23,720 nt of DNA from an archaeon. GTDB lineage: Archaea; Asgardarchaeota; Hermodarchaeia; Hermodarchaeales; Hermodarchaeaceae. The DNA is taken from NCBI GenBank assembly GCA_016550415.1, contig JABXGU010000274.1, positions 1 to 23,720 of the forward strand, in the 5' to 3' direction. Below, one piece after another: positions 22,303 to 23,720 of this stretch. The notes beneath the pieces were generated by a model. The model was not told where the DNA came from and did not search any database. It saw only the letters and a list, made by a program, of their open reading frames with translations. Position numbers and translations under genes: made by a program. The stretch's first letter is position 1, and every line of letters starts with the position of its first letter.

Positions 22303-23720
22303 GTGCAACTAAAATTGAAATATACTGGAATTTTCATTCTCTGCACCGTGCTGTTGGGAACAAGTAGTGTAAACGCCTTGGATAACAATCTTGTCTTAAA
22401 TTTCTCAATTCAGCAGAAAGAATTGATGTCACCGAATGATCCATGGGGTGTTCTTTGGATGAGCCCACAGAATGACTACTTTACTGCTCTTGCAGGAATT
22501 GTAGGTGCAGTTTTTGTAGCTGGCGAAACAATGACTCATGGAGGACCTGACATCTACGGAAGGGATTTGTTTCTAGCAAAATATACTCCAGAAGGTGAGC
22601 TGGTTTGGAATCACACATGGCCAAACTTGTTTGATGAAGCAACTCGTGATTTGGCTGCAGCGACGGATGCTCTCTACCTCGTCGGTGAAACATACCAAGA
22701 TAATGAAAACCCAAACGGGCTCCTTATGAAAATTGATTTCAATGGCAACCCAGTATGGAACGTATCCTGGGGGGTAAATGCAACAGAACGCTTCACAAGT
22801 GTAGCTATCGGTGACGGTGTCTATGTGTCTGGGTACAGTTATAACACCAGCATCAATGATGTTGATGCCGTGTTAGCAAAGTTTGACTTCAATGGTAATG
22901 AACTATGGAATGTTTCATGGAACGAAGATGATGTGGATTATGGCGCAGATGTCGCAGTTGGTTCTAATGGAGTATATCTTGTTGGCTGGATCAGCTCTGA
23001 ATGGTCAAAGACACCTCGTGACGCCTTCCTAGCAAAGTTCTCACCATCAGGCGTACAAATCTGGAATACTACATGGGGTGGCTCAGAGAGTGATATAGGA
23101 AGTGGAGTCATCGCTGTAAACAATAGCATCTTCGTAACAGGTGGAACCGAGAGTTATAGTTCAGGTTCTTATTATGATCTTACCCTACTTAAGTACAACA
23201 ACACAGGCAGCTTACTGTGGAACGTCACCGATAGTGCTGGCTACTCTCAAAGTGGATACGACCTGATAAATTCCAGTGACGGTATTTACGTTGCTGGGAG
23301 CCTTGACCTACCCTCCATTAGATATCGTTCTTCTCTCCACCGCTTCGATTTCAATGGTACACTCCTATGGAAACGTTACTGGGGAGGAGCAGGATATTGT
23401 AAAGCTGATGCCCTTGCACTTAGTATCGACAGCCTGTATATCGCTGGGTCAACAAATTTTTGGCTTACCGATGAAGCAAATGGATTTCTTGTTAAGTACA
23501 ACTTAGATGGTTCAAGCGCTCCTGGACCAATTGAACTTCAGGATCTCGAGGATCCCGATCACGACGGGACCTTTTCTGCTTCATGGACAGAAGCCCTTGA
23601 CCCAGACGGCACAATTGCAGGCTACGAACTACAAATGGCAAGATCACCACTATTCAGTTGGTACAACATTACTTGGACTACTACACAAACAACCTTTACC
23701 GTCACAGATCGAACAGATGG
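22303..23720 (+). CDS. Secreted repeat protein, probable beta-propeller plus fibronectin-III-like domain (3' end outside window)
   Basis: The frame is open from GTG 22303 (GAGG at 22291-22294) to the window end: 472 complete codons. A signal peptide is clear: LKLKYTGIFILCTVLLGTSSVNA. Then at least six repeats of 50-52 residues follow, each with a G-x-L-W-N-x-[ST]-W strand (tryptophans near 102/106, 152/156, 202/206, 254/258, 306, 356/360) and a YVAG.T / FLAKYxxxG pattern. This is how PQQ-like or SBBP-type beta-propeller blades look. From about residue 407 a fibronectin-III-like domain begins (SASWTEALDPDGTIAGYELQMA). Many N-x-S/T sequons fit an S-layer or surface location. The role is probably binding or adhesion; propeller domains of this kind are abundant in archaeal surface proteins, but no ligand can be named. 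A TATA-like AAATATGATATAC lies about 35 bases upstream. Confidence 0.8.
   Translation, partial: MQLKLKYTGIFILCTVLLGTSSVNALDNNLVLNFSIQQKELMSPNDPWGVLWMSPQNDYFTALAGIVGAVFVAGETMTHGGPDIYGRDLFLAKYTPEGELVWNHTWPNLFDEATRDLAAATDALYLVGETYQDNENPNGLLMKIDFNGNPVWNVSWGVNATERFTSVAIGDGVYVSGYSYNTSINDVDAVLAKFDFNGNELWNVSWNEDDVDYGADVAVGSNGVYLVGWISSEWSKTPRDAFLAKFSPSGVQIWNTTWGGSESDIGSGVIAVNNSIFVTGGTESYSSGSYYDLTLLKYNNTGSLLWNVTDSAGYSQSGYDLINSSDGIYVAGSLDLPSIRYRSSLHRFDFNGTLLWKRYWGGAGYCKADALALSIDSLYIAGSTNFWLTDEANGFLVKYNLDGSSAPGPIELQDLEDPDHDGTFSASWTEALDPDGTIAGYELQMARSPLFSWYNITWTTTQTTFTVTDRTD

Noticed and set aside
1..23720. Mobile elements, CRISPR arrays, tRNA or rRNA genes
   Set aside because: No transposase, integrase, spaced identical repeats, cloverleaf or rRNA-like sequence was found on reading the gaps on both strands.

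Overview
The window reads as a chromosomal segment of an archaeon, most likely an uncultured lineage and possibly an Asgard-type one; this is inferred from gene content, and the phylum is not proven. Archaeal signs are a ferredoxin-dependent 2-oxoacid oxidoreductase (KorABC), a tungsten/molybdenum aldehyde:ferredoxin oxidoreductase (AOR), a stand-alone ThiN-type thiamine-phosphate synthase domain, two membrane-anchored winged-helix proteins, TATA-box-like sequences about 25-60 bases ahead of several starts, and glycosylation-sequon-rich secreted proteins. Coding density is high, base composition is moderate, and many starts are GTG or TTG supported by GGAGG/GGTGA-like ribosome binding sites. 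I see no rRNA, tRNA, CRISPR array, transposase or phage module. No gene-free stretch exceeds 300 bases; the longest are 18898-19110 and 3726-3922, and both hold recognisable regulatory-looking sequence.

Layout. 1-1998 (+): the end of korA, then korB and korC in a tight operon. 1995-4417 (-): a large secreted, C-terminally anchored protein of unknown function behind a small two-helix membrane protein with a cytoplasmic winged helix. 4543-6572 (+): a drug/metabolite (EamA) transporter and an AIR-synthase-like ATP-binding protein. 6569-7877 (-): an overlapping methyltransferase/ThiN pair. 8017-8703 (+): an ECF-type S component, divergent from ThiN, with a palindrome on its TATA box. 8831-9370 (+) and 9435-9959 (-): a macrodomain protein and a DinB-like protein. 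10100-12682 (+): a fused chelatase-type AAA+/VWA protein with a membrane hairpin. 12725-14134 (-): a cation-diffusion-facilitator-like membrane protein with a winged-helix-like domain on each side. 14299-15993 (+): a long acyl-CoA dehydrogenase homologue. 16062-16970 (-): a CPBP-family membrane protease interrupted by one in-frame TGA. 17065-18897 (-): AOR. 19111-21696 (+): a multi-helix membrane protein fused to an alkaline-phosphatase-superfamily domain. 21781-22224 (+): a HIT protein. 22303 to the end (+): a secreted repeat (probable beta-propeller) protein with a fibronectin-III-like tail.

Functional picture. KOR and AOR both donate electrons to ferredoxin and fit an anaerobic, organic-acid or amino-acid degrading life style, with the acyl-CoA dehydrogenase homologue as a possible companion. 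ThiN and the ECF S component form a plausible thiamine or thiamine-precursor module. The most unusual items are the winged helix-CDF-winged helix protein with permuted metal-site residues, the membrane-anchored chelatase-type AAA+/VWA fusion directly convergent with it, the membrane winged-helix regulator next to a large surface protein, and the TGA-split protease.
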